NCBI GenBank assembly: GCA_021234155.1
Contig: JAJEKV010000066.1
Coordinates: 6,052,800-6,116,799, forward strand
DNA from: Isoetes taiwanensis
Taxonomy: Eukaryota; Streptophyta; Lycopodiopsida; Isoetales; Isoetaceae
Direction of reading: 5' to 3'
Length of the DNA: 64,000 nucleotides
Position numbers and translations under genes: made by a program. Each line of letters opens with the position of its first letter. The first letter of the stretch is position 1. Of the stretch, positions 62,220 to 64,000 are shown piece after piece. The notes beneath the pieces are model-generated. The model was not told the DNA's origin and ran no database searches. It was given only the letters and a program-made list of their open reading frames with translations.

Positions 62220-63568
62220 ATTGACACGTCACCCAGTATAGATACGCCACCATGGGGTATGGTAACCTGGGGTATGGTAACCTAGGGGGTTGACCTAAAA
62301 GGGATTATTTAATCATTAAGGATAATAACCTATAATTAAGGAATTAATATTTAAGAAGGATAATTAAGCTAATTATGGTTTGGGAAAGCGCCACCTGACC
62401 AAACTCGATTGGCCAGCATGGTGAATACTAATTGGATCCATTAAGGTGGATCACCACCCCCATATCAACCATAATCGACCCGGCCAGGCGCCCAAGGGCG
62501 ATTGGCCAAAAGGCCGATCTTGACTTCCCAAATCGGCGAACACCCACTAGGCATCATTTTGCCACCCTAATTCTGACAATATGGAAGCACCCGATAATGG
62601 TTCAGTAGAAACCGCGGGTTAGTAGTAGTTTAGCTTGTGAATTGTAGGATAGTACTTGATTACTCTTTTTACGATTGCCTTTGTTGAGATTAACCCTTAC
62701 GTGGTAAGTAGGATTACATTTCAATTATGAATGGTGCTCTATTAAGGAATGATCGATGTATTTATGAAGTATTTCGGTAGCTTCCATTAAGCGGGGGTTT
62801 AAAGGGGGTAGAGACCTCTGAGCTCATGTATGATAGTATGTTCCTAGATAGGGCCCTGTAATATTTTCATTAGATGCGGCTGTGTGTAAGAGACCACGGG
62901 TTAGTGAGGCGCTATGAAGTGCGGCTTAGCACCAGAGAAGGGGCCTTGATGGTGAAGTGGGGGTGGGGTCTTGCATGAACATAAAAGGCTCTGAGACTCC
63001 CTCACGATGGGCTAGGCGATGGCCCGGTCCGCGTAGAGGGCGGGTATGGAGTGCGACACTCCACAGATGTAGAGGTGTGATCATTATGGAGCATCTTGCA
63101 CTTTGAGTAGATTTAGGGTGAGTAAGTTGGAGTGCGGATCACGGGGGGTGTGATGCGGCCGTATTCTCTCTAGCTCATCCATGGAACCCTTTGTGATCAC
63201 GGAAGGGGCGCTTCCACGACCTGCCTCATCGGGACCCGGGCGTCATGAACCACAGAGTAGGCTCAAAGGGTGATACCTTGAGTCTAGCGCCTCAGGAAGG
63301 CTATAAGCGAAGCCATAAGCGTGGATCGACCCATCTGCAAAGTGTATCTGGGGGGGGGGATGGAGTGGACAACCCTAGCCCGATGTTCTATGCCGATAGC
63401 GCCCGGGTTATACCTCTGTCTGCTGATCTCTTGAGGCCAGAGCGTCGTCCATCCATCCTCACCGGTCCGAGGCAGGGGTAGAACACGGGGTTTGGGGTGT
63501 TTCTTAGGTTTAGATGCATATTCTTTGCGTTGGTATTTGGATGGATCGCCACCCTTAAATGGTGGTTA

Positions 63569-63592
63569 TTTATATATATATATATATATATT
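63569..63592. repeat. AT microsatellite (copy 2)
   Basis: Counterpart of 35,338-35,363, useful as an anchor for aligning the two units. Confidence 0.85.
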
Positions 63593-64000
63593 TTTATCTT
63601 TGTGTGCTAACCTTGTATTCATGCTTAGCGACCTAGGAGCCCATCGGCGTGGGCGAATGACACCTCCATGTCCTTCACCCGAGCATCTCGTAGATGGCCG
63701 GGTCGGACGGAGGGCCACACTCATGGCAAGATGGTTGCCATGGGAGGAAAGAATCCCGTATGTATCACAGTAGGGGTCGTATATATATTCGGGGGCGTCC
63801 ACGATGGTATCGAGCCGTGATTTGGGTTGCTTTCGAAATCATAGCCGCTGGCAAACCCTAACTTCGTAGCTTCGTTAGTTAGGAGGAGGCTAATCTAGTG
63901 TGTTGCTTAGTTCTCTTTGATGTTTGGCTTTGTGTTAGGTTAAAGTAAGAAATTGTAGGTTTAAAGAAGTTAGGGCGACTGGAGGGCCCAAGTTTGGAGG

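Larger units (their letters stand above)
44015..64000 (+). repeat. 28-kb tandem duplication, copy 2 (incomplete at the window edge)
   Basis: This is the second copy of the unit that begins at 15,951. The last bases (GAGGGCCCAAGTTTGGAGG) match about 35,743-35,761. Left of the junction is decayed Ty3/gypsy sequence and right of it is EEP intron 1, a join that does not occur elsewhere in the window. Confidence 0.9.

Noticed and set aside
15951-64000. The two long repeats as LTRs of one giant retrotransposon
   Set aside because: The repeated part is at least 20 kb, contains genes and other elements, lacks TG...CA ends and primer sites, and probably continues through the supposed internal region.

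Overview
This window looks like a repeat-rich nuclear contig from a land plant with a large genome, not a prokaryote or organelle. The evidence is spliced genes with GT/AG junctions, fragments of plant-type proteins, Ty3/gypsy polymerase motifs, hAT elements with target-site duplications, tRNA-derived SINE-like pieces and abundant AT tracts. The transposase family at 0.5-3.6 kb is one I associate with animals and seed-free plants rather than flowering plants, so a fern, lycophyte or bryophyte is a guess. No rRNA gene, intact tRNA gene or CRISPR array was seen.

Layout. (1) 0.2-7.75 kb is a candidate large DNA transposon. A broken transposase-like gene runs on the + strand and a broken multi-exon FCP1/NIF-type phosphatase-like gene runs convergently on the - strand. 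TGTACAT-rich tracts lie at 0.2-0.3, 1.3-1.7, 3.7 and 7.3-7.7 kb. (2) 8.0-12.0 kb has an unassigned coiled-coil exon and a 5'-truncated copy of an AP-3 complex delta-adaptin gene, with a CPSF-A/DDB1-like fragment lodged in it. (3) 12.1-13.3 kb holds a foldback (MITE-like) element and a SINE-like fragment. (4) 13.67-16.63 kb is the best gene of the window: an endonuclease/exonuclease/phosphatase (EEP) family gene on the - strand, whose seven exons could be joined in frame by eye.

(5) From 15,951 to 44,014 there is a 28-kb unit. A second tandem copy starts at 44,015 and runs off the right edge at a point matching about 35,760. The breakpoint falls 6 bp inside exon 2 of the EEP gene, so the second copy keeps only exon 1. 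Each unit holds a small hypothetical gene (about 19.0-19.5 kb), two nonautonomous hAT elements of about 0.8 kb, three zones rich in the palindrome AAATGGCGCCATTT, a multi-exon membrane-protein-like gene (about 28-30.5 kb) and transposon debris. The first unit also shows a decayed Ty3/gypsy pol (RT, RNase H, integrase, 42.0-43.9 kb) ending at the breakpoint; the matching part of the second unit lies outside the window.

The two copies are identical for hundreds of bases and then differ densely. Many differences read CAG in one copy and CGG in the other, or CTG against CCG, with small indels. This may reflect CpG decay, or consensus errors at methylated CHG sites in the sequencing data. If the latter, several 'pseudogene' frameshifts called here may be artefacts. 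All gene models are by-eye readings; no database search was possible.
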